Below, in pieces: positions 1 through 5,885 of a stretch of 37,016 nucleotides of DNA. Below the pieces are notes generated by a model. That model saw only the letters and a program-made list of their open reading frames with translations. It did not search any database and had not been told where the DNA came from. Source of the DNA: Miltoncostaeales bacterium (GTDB taxonomy: Bacteria; Actinomycetota; Thermoleophilia; Miltoncostaeales; Miltoncostaeaceae); contig JAURGT010000015.1 of the NCBI GenBank assembly GCA_030833665.1, forward strand, positions 1 through 37,016. The letters run 5' to 3'. Every line of letters starts with the position of its first letter. Positions within the stretch are counted from its first letter, which is position 1. Both the position numbers and the translations under genes were made by a program.

Positions 1-461
1 AGCTCCATCACCACGGGGAGGGAACCCACCGCGCGTGCACAGGCCACGGAAAAGGACTCGCGCTCGTCGCGAGCGAGGGTTTCGCTTCGATCAGCCACCA
101 CGCGGACATTAGGGAATGCGGCGGAGGCCCTGCGCAACCAGTCGGCCTTGCTCTTCTCGCTCTCAACGAGAGTCACGGGCACCGCGGGGAGCGCGGCTGC
201 CACAGCCAGGCCGGGGAACCCATTGCCCGATCCGATGTCCACGATGCTGATCGCATCGCGCACGGCCGGCACCCGCAGGCCGCTGAGGGAATCAACGGCA
301 TGCACCCACACTGCCTGGTCGATGTCCCGCACCGACGAGAGGTTCTGCGGCTCGGCCAGCATGGCCTCCAGCACGCCCTCGATCAGCACGGCGGCTGCGC
401 GGTCCACGGGGATACCGGATGCGACAGCGCGCTCGACGATCAGGTCGGCCGGTGTTTTCAC
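1..461 (-). CDS. rsmG: 16S rRNA (guanine-N7) methyltransferase RsmG, C-terminal part cut by window edge
   Basis: RsmG (GidB) uses SAM to methylate N7 of G527 in 16S rRNA. About 153 codons are visible. Residues 74-82 (VDIGSGNGF, followed by PGL) form the SAM-binding motif I, and LVESEKSK (99-106) is the acidic end of strand 2 followed by the family's E-x-x-x-K pattern. VHAVDSL near residue 53 matches the family's H-x-x-DSL segment. I chose the GTG at 461-459, which is the only good start before the upstream noncoding gap. This start codon lies inside a parS-like palindrome. The gene is the last of the minus-strand set here; in actinobacteria parA and parB usually come next, which would be beyond position 1. 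Truncation is only by the window boundary. The family assignment is firm. Confidence 0.93.
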   Translation of the reverse strand, partial: MKTPADLIVERAVASGIPVDRAAAVLIEGVLEAMLAEPQNLSSVRDIDQAVWVHAVDSLSGLRVPAVRDAISIVDIGSGNGFPGLAVAAALPAVPVTLVESEKSKADWLRRASAAFPNVRVVADRSETLARDERESFSVACARAVGSLPVVME

Positions 462-468
462 GTGAAAC
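455..468. promoter_or_regulatory. parS-like site 1 (ParB-binding centromere site)
   Basis: The sequence TTTTCACGTGAAAC matches the 14-bp parS core GTTTCACGTGAAAC at 13 of 14 positions, with the CACGTG centre intact. It overlaps the GTG start codon of rsmG (459-461). ParB bound here would nucleate the segregation complex and could also hinder transcription or translation start of rsmG. That second role is inference. Confidence 0.8.
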
Positions 469-490
469 GGGTGGTCAGCGGCCGCCGGGG

Positions 491-506
491 CGTTTCACGT
501 GAAACG
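491..506. promoter_or_regulatory. parS site 2 (perfect ParB-binding palindrome)
   Basis: CGTTTCACGTGAAACG is a perfect 16-bp palindrome that contains the exact actinobacterial parS core GTTTCACGTGAAAC. It lies in the 50-bp gap between jag and rsmG. Its centre is 37 bp from the centre of site 1, about 3.5 helical turns. parS sites of this sequence cluster near oriC and load ParB for chromosome segregation, and the location fits. Confidence 0.93.
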
Positions 507-511
507 CGGGC

Positions 512-979
512 CTACTCGGCGGCGGGGACCACGACGATCCGGCGGCGGGGATCCTCGCCCTCGCTGCGCGTCTCGATGTCCGTGCGGTCGGCCAGCGCCA
601 TGTGCACCGTTCGCCGATCGAGCGCGCTCATCGGCTCGAGCTCGATCTCCTCACCGAACTCCACGGCCTCGTCGGCTGCCTTGTGCGCGAGCCGGGTGAG
701 CAACTCCGCACGCCGGGCCCGGTAGTCGCCGGCGTCCACCAGCACGCCGCGGCGCTGCCCGCCGGGCTGGCGGCGCACCGCCTGGGCTGCCAGCACCTGA
801 ACCGCATCGAGCACCTCGCCGTCGCGGCCGATGATCGGGTCGAGACCATCGCCCTCGATGCGCGCCACAAGGCCGTTCTCGTCGCCATCCTCGACGACCA
901 CCTCGGCCTCGAGCCCGAGGCCCTCGACCGCCGCCCTCACGACCTCCAACAGGGCCTCGCGGCCGGGATCCTCGCTCAC
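512..979 (-). CDS. jag: Jag/KhpB family KH-R3H RNA-binding protein
   Basis: This 155-residue protein has a KH-like segment around residues 30-70, with the loop IIGRDGEVLDA, and an R3H domain in the last 55 residues (DRRTVHMAL, then RRRIVVVP). That is the Jag (KhpB, SpoIIIJ-associated) architecture. It lacks the long N-terminal Jag_N domain found in Bacillus, as is usual in actinobacteria. Family members bind RNA and affect cell envelope growth and division, often with KhpA. The GTG start at 979 overlaps the yidC stop by 4 nt, so translation is probably coupled to that of the insertase. The downstream neighbours are the parS sites and rsmG. Confidence 0.92.
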   Translation of the reverse strand: MSEDPGREALLEVVRAAVEGLGLEAEVVVEDGDENGLVARIEGDGLDPIIGRDGEVLDAVQVLAAQAVRRQPGGQRRGVLVDAGDYRARRAELLTRLAHKAADEAVEFGEEIELEPMSALDRRTVHMALADRTDIETRSEGEDPRRRIVVVPAAE

Positions 980-2124
980 TTGCGCCTCTTCGGTGGCTTA
1001 CGGCTGGCGGGCCGGCCGGGACCGCCCTTGACCTTGCGCGCCGGGGGCTTGCGCTTCTTCGATCCCCCGCCCTGCTGGGCTTTTCCGCCCGCAGGCGCCG
1101 CCTCTGCGGCGTCGGAGTCCGTATCCCCGATGCCTTCGGTGTCGGCCGACGGGCCGGGTGCGACTTCTCCCGCGGGGCCGCCGTTGGCGATCTCCGGGGG
1201 CGGAGGTGCGTCGGCAGGAGTTGATGCCCCGTTGACCCCCGCGGCCTCGCCCTGCGCCGCCTGGTCCTTCTTGCGTCGCCGGCGCCGCGGAACGGACTTG
1301 GTGCGCACCTCCACGTCCTCCGTCGCGACGGCCGCGACGGCACCGGCGGGAGCGGCCTCGGGAGCCTCGTCCACACCATCCTCCGCCGCATCGCCATCAG
1401 CGTGGGCGTCGTCGGCGTCGGCGTCGTCCTTGGACTTCGGGGTGAGCAGGGTGCCGCCATTGGCCTCGATATCGGCCTCGATGCGCCGCTTCAGGACGAG
1501 CTGCTGGCCTGCCGTCCAGAGGTTCGTGGTGGCCCAGTAGATGACGAGCCCTGCGGGCACGGGGAATTGGAAGATGAAGAACACGATGCCGATGGGCAGC
1601 AGGCGCATGAGCCAGCGCTGGTTCTTGCTCATGTTCGCCGTGGCGGAGAGCTCGGACGAGATGAGCTGTGACACCGCGTAGACGACGATGAGCGGTATGA
1701 CCGCCCAACCGATCTCGGTGAGCAGCTTCGATACGTCGGGGATGACGTACATGAACGACACGTCCGTGCCGTCCGAGAAGTCCTGGCTGCGGAGCGTGTA
1801 GTAGAGCGCGATGAAGACCGGCGCCTGCAGCAGCAGGGGGAGGCAGGAGCCGAAGGGGTTGACGTCGTTCTCCTTGTAGAACGCCATCATCTCTTCCTGC
1901 AGCTTCTTCTTGTTCCCCTTGTACTTGCGCTGCAGCTCCTTCATCTGCGGCGCGACCTCCTGCATGCGGCGCGCAGACTTGTACTGCTTCACGAACAGGG
2001 GCAGCAGGATCAGGCGCACGACCAAGGTGAGCATGACGATCGCCCATCCCCACGTGAAGCCGATCCCGTGGAAGAAGTCCAGGACCGCGCGAAGTGGTGC
2101 CTCGAGGAGATCCAGTGGGTTCAT
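976..2124 (-). CDS. yidC: YidC/Oxa1 family membrane protein insertase
   Basis: YidC inserts and folds inner-membrane proteins, alone or with SecYEG. The first 240 residues hold the conserved core. An N-terminal transmembrane segment (residues 20-45) is followed by the cytoplasmic coiled-coil hairpin rich in K/Q/E (about 47-88). The NPFGSCLPLLLQAPVFIALY segment comes next, with further membrane helices around 140-160 and 175-210. There is no large periplasmic P1 domain, as expected for the Gram-positive type. The last 140 residues are a low-complexity tail, first acidic (DDADADDAHAD) and then Ala/Pro-rich, ending in a strongly basic K/R stretch. Such basic tails contact ribosomes in related proteins. 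ATG start, overlapping the yidD stop by 4 nt. Confidence 0.96.
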   Translation of the reverse strand: MNPLDLLEAPLRAVLDFFHGIGFTWGWAIVMLTLVVRLILLPLFVKQYKSARRMQEVAPQMKELQRKYKGNKKKLQEEMMAFYKENDVNPFGSCLPLLLQAPVFIALYYTLRSQDFSDGTDVSFMYVIPDVSKLLTEIGWAVIPLIVVYAVSQLISSELSATANMSKNQRWLMRLLPIGIVFFIFQFPVPAGLVIYWATTNLWTAGQQLVLKRRIEADIEANGGTLLTPKSKDDADADDAHADGDAAEDGVDEAPEAAPAGAVAAVATEDVEVRTKSVPRRRRRKKDQAAQGEAAGVNGASTPADAPPPPEIANGGPAGEVAPGPSADTEGIGDTDSDAAEAAPAGGKAQQGGGSKKRKPPARKVKGGPGRPASRKPPKRRK

Positions 2125-2354
2125 CGCGCCCCGAAGAGGGTCTGGTCGGCGGGGTAGTCAACCCCGCCCTTGCTCCACGGGTTACAGCGCAGAAGGCGCC
2201 ATCCAGCAAGCACAAAACCCCTGCTCACACCGAACATTTGGATGGATTGCACGGCGTAGTCGGAGCAGGTCGGATAGTACTTGCAGCGCCTCGGGAACAG
2301 CGGCGAGATCGTGCGCTGGTAGGCGCGCACGAGGCTGAGGGCCAGGGCCTTCAC
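2121..2354 (-). CDS. yidD: Membrane protein insertion efficiency factor YidD
   Basis: A 77-residue protein with the whole YidD signature: YQRTISPLFPRRCKYYPTCS near the N-terminus, then SDYA, an amphipathic helix, and RLLRCNPWSKGGVDYP near the end. The three conserved cysteines (two in the CKYYPTC motif, one in RCNPW) are present. YidD is a small membrane-associated protein that helps YidC-dependent insertion. The GTG start overlaps the rnpA stop by 4 nt and the stop overlaps yidC by 4 nt, so the three proteins are made from one message. Confidence 0.95.
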   Translation of the reverse strand: MKALALSLVRAYQRTISPLFPRRCKYYPTCSDYAVQSIQMFGVSRGFVLAGWRLLRCNPWSKGGVDYPADQTLFGAR

Positions 2355-2728
2355 GCGGCCGCCACCGGCGCGGCCTTCTCGGCCAGCTCCTGCAGCCTTT
2401 CGCCGAGGGCCTGCGAGCCCCGCTCCTCGATGTACTCGTGCGCGCCGGGCCTGGCGATGACCACGTAGTCCACGCCCGGGGCGAGACCCGGCGCGATGCG
2501 CGCGAACTCCTCCCTGAGCACCCGCTTCACCCGGTTACGCTCCACTGCACCGCCCACTCGCTTGCCAACCGACAGGCCCAGGCGCGGCGGATCCCCCTCG
2601 CCGCGATTGAACGCGTAGACGACGAGGTGCCGACCCGCCGCTGACGTGCCGCGACGATATACGGAATCGAAGTCGCCGGATCGGGTGATCCGACTGCGCC
2701 TGCCTCGCGGGGCGGCGCCGTCCGGCAC
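2351..2728 (-). CDS. rnpA: Ribonuclease P protein component
   Basis: RnpA is the basic protein subunit that helps the RNase P ribozyme mature tRNA 5' ends. The 125-residue product shows the family order: an N-terminal R-x-x-R-x-x-DF-x-x-VYRRG segment (GDFDSVYRRG), the central strand PRLGLSVGKRVGGAVERNR, and the RNR signature ERNRVKRVLREEF. It continues with DYVVIARPGA. The GTG start at 2728 lies 12 nt after the rpmH stop, with no clear Shine-Dalgarno sequence, so reinitiation from rpmH translation is likely. The C-terminal tail is Ala-rich and unremarkable. Confidence 0.95.
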   Translation of the reverse strand: MPDGAAPRGRRSRITRSGDFDSVYRRGTSAAGRHLVVYAFNRGEGDPPRLGLSVGKRVGGAVERNRVKRVLREEFARIAPGLAPGVDYVVIARPGAHEYIEERGSQALGERLQELAEKAAPVAAA

Positions 2729-2740
2729 GGGGCCAGCGGC

Positions 2741-2875
2741 CTACGCGGAGAGCCGGGCGCGGCCCTTCGCGCGGCGACGCTTGATGATTGCCTGGCCGGC
2801 GCGAGTGGACATGCGCTTGCGGAAGCCATGGGTCTTGCTGCGCTTCCGCGTGTTCGGCTGGTAGGTGCGCTTCAC
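2741..2875 (-). CDS. rpmH: 50S ribosomal protein L34
   Basis: A 44-residue, very basic protein starting (GTG) [20 protein letters not shown], the standard L34 sequence, and ending with [13 protein letters not shown] place the start at 2875 rather than at a longer upstream frame, because L34 always begins directly at this motif. An AGGAG lies 10 nt upstream of the GTG. It is the first gene of the minus-strand operon leading to rnpA, yidD, yidC, jag and rsmG, so its promoter must lie in the origin-proximal gap 2876-3280. Confidence 0.96.
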   Translation of the reverse strand: MKRTYQPNTRKRSKTHGFRKRMSTRAGQAIIKRRRAKGRARLSA

Positions 2876-2962
2876 TCGCCTGCTGCTCCTTGGTACACGG
2901 CCTGGGCTCTGCACCGCTCGAACACGGCGCAAGACGCGGGAACACTACCAGAGGGGGCAATT

Positions 2963-2990
2963 CCAGCCCGGCACTGCGCGTCCGGGCTGG
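2963..2990. repeat. Perfect 9-bp inverted repeat with 10-nt loop
   Basis: CCAGCCCGG (2963-2971) and CCGGGCTGG (2982-2990) are exact reverse complements separated by 10 nt. There is no T-run on either side, so a simple intrinsic terminator is unlikely. It lies about 90 bp upstream of rpmH, next to the weak -10 candidate, and could be an operator or a structural element of the origin. Confidence 0.6.
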
Positions 2991-2992
2991 GC

Positions 2993-3021
2993 GGGTCCGC
3001 TCTGGCGCACGTCCCGGACCC
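2993..3021. repeat. Second inverted repeat, 7 bp with 15-nt loop
   Basis: GGGTCCG (2993-2999) pairs with CGGACCC (3015-3021). It begins 2 bp after the first inverted repeat, so the two form a tandem pair of potential hairpins between rpmH and the DnaA-box cluster. A 7-bp match could arise by chance in such GC-rich DNA. Confidence 0.4.
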
Positions 3022-3090
3022 CGGAGGGCCCTTCCGAGTGTGTCGCGGACGTCTTTTCCCGTGCTCTTTTCGCCCCCCGGCGGACAGCGT

Positions 3091-3147
3091 GCGTCCACAG
3101 TTGTGGACACTCCTGTGGATAGCCGCTGTTTTCCCTGCTCATCCACA
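3091..3147. promoter_or_regulatory. Cluster of four DnaA-box-like sites
   Basis: Compared with TTATCCACA/TTGTCCACA, the sites are GCGTCCACA (3091-3099, plus, two mismatches), GTGTCCACA (3110-3102, minus, one), CTATCCACA (3122-3114, minus, one) and TCATCCACA (3147-3139 region, read on plus as 3139-3147, one). The first two face each other, giving the near palindrome TCCACAGTTGTGGA. Four boxes in 57 nt next to dnaA indicate DnaA binding, for origin function, dnaA autoregulation or both. Confidence 0.7.
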
Positions 3148-3217
3148 TTTGCTCATGCACGCTTTCTCGGCTGCTGCGCGGTCGCGCCCCGGTTTTTCCC
3201 GCTCATACGTCCCCCGA

Positions 3218-3226
3218 TTGTCCACA
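3218..3226 (+). promoter_or_regulatory. Perfect DnaA box
   Basis: TTGTCCACA matches the high-GC actinobacterial DnaA box exactly. It lies 38 bp upstream of the putative -10 (3264-3269) of the GHKL-dnaA operon, a position from which DnaA could regulate its own operon. Confidence 0.8.
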
Positions 3227-3263
3227 GGCCGCTCCGTGCCCGTTTCGGGCCATTTGTCATTGG

Positions 3264-3269
3264 TAGCGT
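3264..3269 (+). promoter_or_regulatory. Candidate -10 element of the GHKL ATPase-dnaA operon
   Basis: TAGCGT fits TANNNT and ends 11 nt before the ATG of the ATPase gene, predicting a leader of only a few nucleotides. No ribosome binding site is visible before that ATG and no clear -35 is present. It belongs to a pattern seen at several other operon starts in this window. Confidence 0.45.
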
Positions 3270-3280
3270 CCCGCCCCCGA

Positions 3281-4009
3281 ATGAGCACGGAACTTCCCGA
3301 CAGCCTGGCGGCACTGCATGTACCGGGCACCACGTATGTGGTGCGGGTCGCCGTGCACCGGGCCGCCCTCGAGCCGCCGGGCATCACAGAGGTGCGTGAC
3401 ATCGCGCCCGCGGCCGTGATCGAGGCCACCTTCTCGGTAGTGGCCCGGGAGTCTTCCGTGCCTCCGCTCGCGCTGCGTGAGGTGATCGAGAACCTCATCC
3501 ACGCCGACTTCCGCGACGCCCTCGTCACCGTGCTTGACGGCGGGCGCACCGTGCGTGTGTCGGATCGCGGCCCGGGCATTCCCGACCCGAGGCGGGCCGT
3601 GGAGCCCGGCTACACCAGTGCCGATGAGTCGATTCGCGCCGTCGTGCGCGGCTGTGGCTCAGGGCTCGGGTTGGCGTCGGGGCTGGTGGCCGCAGAGGGG
3701 GGACTCCTCGAGATCGAGGAGAATCTCGGTGGCGGCACGGTGGTGACAATCACCGTCGATGCCCCTCCCGCCCCGGAGCCCGCCGGCGAGCCCGGCCAGC
3801 CCAACGACGTGCAGCGCAGCCTCCTCGCGCTGCTGCTCGAGATGGCGCCGGCGCACCCGGAGACCATGGCCCGCGAGCTCGGGCTTCCACTGGGCGAGGT
3901 CGGGCGCGAGCTGGTGATGCTCGAGCACCGGGGCCTCGTCGTGCGCTTCGCCGATGGCGGGCGGGTCCTCACCGAGCGCGGTGCCGCGATAGTGGCGACC
4001 CTCTTCTAG
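3281..4009 (+). CDS. GHKL-type ATPase fused to a C-terminal winged helix, upstream of dnaA
   Basis: A 242-residue protein with a histidine-kinase-like ATPase fold and no phospho-acceptor domain. The N-box is REVIENLIHADF (E70, N71), the G1 box is SDRGPGI (D95-G99), the G2 box is GCGSGLGLA (124-132), and GGTVVTITV closes the Bergerat fold. A Pro-rich linker (161-175) leads to a region (176-240) that reads as a winged helix: ETMARELGLPLGEVGRELVML, then HRGLV and a wing with GGRVLTERG. The first 55 residues match nothing I recognise. No HisKA domain, PAS domain or membrane segment is visible, so it is soluble and probably binds DNA. It ends 3 nt before dnaA, implying co-translation and a role tied to replication initiation. 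Function is unknown; a SpoIIAB/RsbW-like kinase is an alternative but does not explain the winged helix. Confidence 0.85.
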   Translation: MSTELPDSLAALHVPGTTYVVRVAVHRAALEPPGITEVRDIAPAAVIEATFSVVARESSVPPLALREVIENLIHADFRDALVTVLDGGRTVRVSDRGPGIPDPRRAVEPGYTSADESIRAVVRGCGSGLGLASGLVAAEGGLLEIEENLGGGTVVTITVDAPPAPEPAGEPGQPNDVQRSLLALLLEMAPAHPETMARELGLPLGEVGRELVMLEHRGLVVRFADGGRVLTERGAAIVATLF

Positions 4010-4012
4010 CCG

Positions 4013-5434
4013 ATGAGCTCATCCGTTCCGATCATCCAGGACCAGGAGCGTCTCGGGGCCATCTGGCTCCAGGTGCTGGAGCGCCTGCGCGGTGCTCTCA
4101 ACAGTGCGACCTACAGCCTCACGTTCGAGAGGGCGTGCGCCCTCGGGCTCGAGGGTGGCCGCTTCCGCATCGGGGTCGAGACCGAGTTCGCCCGTGGGTG
4201 GATCGTGCAGCGCTACGACTCCCTCGTGCGCGACGCGTTGTTCGAGGTGCTCGGGCACGATGTCGTCGTGAACGTCGAGGTGGTCGCCCCGGCCGAGGTT
4301 CCCGCGGGCCCCGCCACGCCCGCGACCGCGGTAGCCACACCCCCCAGGCCCGAGCCGGTGATTCCCCCCACCCAGAACGAGATTTCTTCCCGTTTGCAGG
4401 CGCGCTTTACGTTCGACGCCCTGGTGGTGGGGCCAAGCAACCGGTTCGCGCACGCGGCCGCGCTGGCGGTGGCCGAGACGCCCGCGCGCGCCTACAACCC
4501 CCTCTTCATCTATGGCGGCGTGGGGCTGGGAAAGACCCACCTGCTTCATGCGATCGGGCACTTCGTGGCCGAGCATCACCCCGGGCTGTCCGTTCGGTAC
4601 GTCTCGGTGGAGACCTTCACGAACGAGTTCATCAACGCGCTTCGCGACGGTGGCATCAGGTCGTTCAAGGACAGCTACCGCAGTACCGACATCCTCCTGA
4701 TCGACGACATCCAGATGCTGGAGGGCCGCGAGCAGACGCAGGAAGAGTTCTTCCACACATTCAACGCGCTGCACGAGCACGGCAAGCAGATCGTGATCTC
4801 CAGCGACCGTCCGCCGAGCGCGATAAAGACGCTCGAGGACCGGCTGCGCTCGCGCTTCGAGATGGGTCTCATCACCGACGTCCAGCCACCGGACCTCGAG
4901 CTGCGCATCGCCATCCTCCGCAAGCGCGTGCAGACGGACGGCTACCAGATCCGCGACCCCGAGGTGCTGTCGTTCATCGCCGCGCGGGTGTCGACCAACG
5001 TGCGGCAACTCGAAGGCGCGCTGATCCGGGTGGTCGCGCACTCCTCCATCTCCGGACGCCCCGTGACGGTGGACCTCGCCCAGGAGGTCCTCACCGACCT
5101 CTTCCCAGGTGGTGCGGGGGAGCTGCGCATCGACCTGATCCAGGAGGCGGTCGCCCGCCACTACTCGATCAGCATCGATGAGCTGGTGGGGGACAAGCGC
5201 ACCAAGCGCGTGGTGATCCCGCGCCAGGTGGCCATGTACCTCTCGCGGGAGCTCACCGATGCCTCCCTCCCCACGATCGGCAGGGCGTTCGGCGGACGCG
5301 ACCACACCACGGTGATCTACGCGGTGCAGAAGGTGACGAAGCTTCTCGCCGAGGGTGGGGATGTCTATGAGGCCGCCCAGGCCCTCACCCTGTCGCTCAC
5401 GGGCGTCACTCGCGCGTCTTCCCCCGGTAGCTAG
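4013..5434 (+). CDS. dnaA: Chromosomal replication initiator protein DnaA
   Basis: DnaA binds DnaA boxes and opens oriC in its ATP form. The 473-residue product has domain I (1-90) and a short Ala/Pro-rich domain II linker (91-120). AAA+ domain III starts at [20 protein letters not shown], with Walker A GGVGLGKT (168-175) and Walker B LLIDDIQ (228-234). Domain IV carries the DNA-binding signature [12 protein letters not shown] around residues 423-434. The length is close to that of B. subtilis DnaA, shorter than the long-linker Streptomyces protein. ATG start is 3 nt after the GHKL gene stop with no own promoter visible between. DnaA boxes lie on both sides of the two-gene operon. Confidence 0.98.
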   Translation: MSSSVPIIQDQERLGAIWLQVLERLRGALNSATYSLTFERACALGLEGGRFRIGVETEFARGWIVQRYDSLVRDALFEVLGHDVVVNVEVVAPAEVPAGPATPATAVATPPRPEPVIPPTQNEISSRLQARFTFDALVVGPSNRFAHAAALAVAETPARAYNPLFIYGGVGLGKTHLLHAIGHFVAEHHPGLSVRYVSVETFTNEFINALRDGGIRSFKDSYRSTDILLIDDIQMLEGREQTQEEFFHTFNALHEHGKQIVISSDRPPSAIKTLEDRLRSRFEMGLITDVQPPDLELRIAILRKRVQTDGYQIRDPEVLSFIAARVSTNVRQLEGALIRVVAHSSISGRPVTVDLAQEVLTDLFPGGAGELRIDLIQEAVARHYSISIDELVGDKRTKRVVIPRQVAMYLSRELTDASLPTIGRAFGGRDHTTVIYAVQKVTKLLAEGGDVYEAAQALTLSLTGVTRASSPGS

Positions 5435-5588
5435 GCCGCTCGCCCCAGCCTCCGGGCCTGTTTCACGGCCTCGTAAGGTTCGGGCCCAGTCCCTCCCGTC
5501 CACGCCCTCTGCGCATATCCGTGCTCGGAGCGCGTTTCTTGCGTGTGGTCCCACTGTGTGGGAAATGGGTGGGGTGCTGGGGATTACC

Positions 5589-5597
5589 TGTGGACAA
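5589..5597 (-). promoter_or_regulatory. Perfect DnaA box in dnaA-dnaN gap
   Basis: TGTGGACAA on the plus strand is the exact reverse complement of TTGTCCACA. It is the only perfect box in this gap; the others differ at two or more positions. Confidence 0.8.
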
Positions 5598-5794
5598 CCC
5601 GTGCAGGGTGGTGGTGTCCCTCAACACCTGTCCAGCGGCGCTGGGCCAAGCGGTTTAGGCACTGTGGGCGGGTGTTGATGGGTGGTGGGGTTATCCCGTG
5701 TGGCCCACAACTCCTCCACAGGCTGGAAAGGTGCCTTTACGCGGCGATAACAGTGGTTCGTCCACGAATTCCACAGGGCCTACGACTACTGCGG

Positions 5795-5824
5795 TCAATC
5801 TCTCTATAGATACTTCACATCAAC
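5795..5824. other. AT-rich tract, candidate DNA unwinding element
   Basis: This 30-nt stretch is about two-thirds A/T and includes TCTATAGATA, which is striking in a genome this GC-rich. It lies about 200 bp from the perfect DnaA box and about 60 bp before dnaN. No clean DnaA-trio array is visible to me. It could be the first melting site of oriC or part of a dnaN promoter. Confidence 0.5.
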
Positions 5825-5843
5825 GTCACTGTGTGGAGCCAGG

Positions 5844-5871
5844 CACCCCGGGCACATCGATCGCCGGGGTG
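5844..5871. repeat. 8-bp perfect inverted repeat just before dnaN
   Basis: CACCCCGG (5844-5851) and CCGGGGTG (5864-5871) flank a 12-nt loop. The right arm ends 2 nt before the candidate dnaN -10 (5874-5879), so a bound dimeric protein would cover the -35 region. There is no T-run, so it does not look like a dnaA terminator. Confidence 0.5.
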
Positions 5872-5873
5872 GG

Positions 5874-5879
5874 TACGCT
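5874..5879 (+). promoter_or_regulatory. Candidate -10 of a leaderless dnaN transcript
   Basis: TACGCT ends 6 nt before the GTG start of dnaN, which has no Shine-Dalgarno sequence. The spacing would put the transcription start at or beside the start codon. Confidence 0.5.
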
Positions 5880-5885
5880 CCTGCC

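Larger units (their letters stand above)
2876..3280. other. rpmH-dnaA operon intergenic region, probable left half of a bipartite origin
   Basis: This 405-nt stretch has no convincing gene. It separates the divergent rpmH (minus) and GHKL-dnaA (plus) operons and must hold both promoters. It contains two perfect inverted repeats (2963-2990 and 2993-3021), a tight group of DnaA-box-like sequences (3091-3147) and one perfect DnaA box (3218-3226). Short T-rich patches are scattered through 3051-3200. A TAGTGT hexamer on the minus strand (2947-2942), 66 nt before rpmH, is a weak -10 candidate. Gene orientation switches here, as expected at a bidirectional origin. Confidence 0.7.
5435..5885. other. 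dnaA-dnaN intergenic region, candidate oriC
   Basis: A 451-nt noncoding stretch in the position where most actinobacterial origins lie. It holds one perfect DnaA box (5589-5597, minus orientation) and weaker matches at 5557-5565 (reverse of TTTCCCACA), 5712-5720 (TCCTCCACA) and 5758-5766 (TCGTCCACG). An AT-rich tract lies near 5795-5824, with a hairpin (5844-5871) before dnaN. GC content drops visibly compared with the flanking genes. The open frames crossing it lack family features or ribosome sites. That this is oriC is inference from position and motifs. Confidence 0.75.

Noticed and set aside
602-1540. Long plus-strand frame (312 codons) across jag and yidC
   Set aside because: It is the antisense shadow of two well-supported genes; the product is Ala/Pro/Ser-rich without family features.
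2741-2932. 63-residue version of rpmH
   Set aside because: Extra 19 residues precede the invariant KRTYQP start of L34; the GTG at 2875 with an upstream AGGAG is preferred.
5458-5472. Possible third parS site (TGTTTCACGG)
   Set aside because: Only the left half of the palindrome matches; the right half reads CCTCG instead of TGAAACA.
4019-5554. 511-codon minus-strand frame opposite dnaA
   Set aside because: Antisense shadow caused by high GC; composition is Arg/His/Asp-rich and dnaA is certain.
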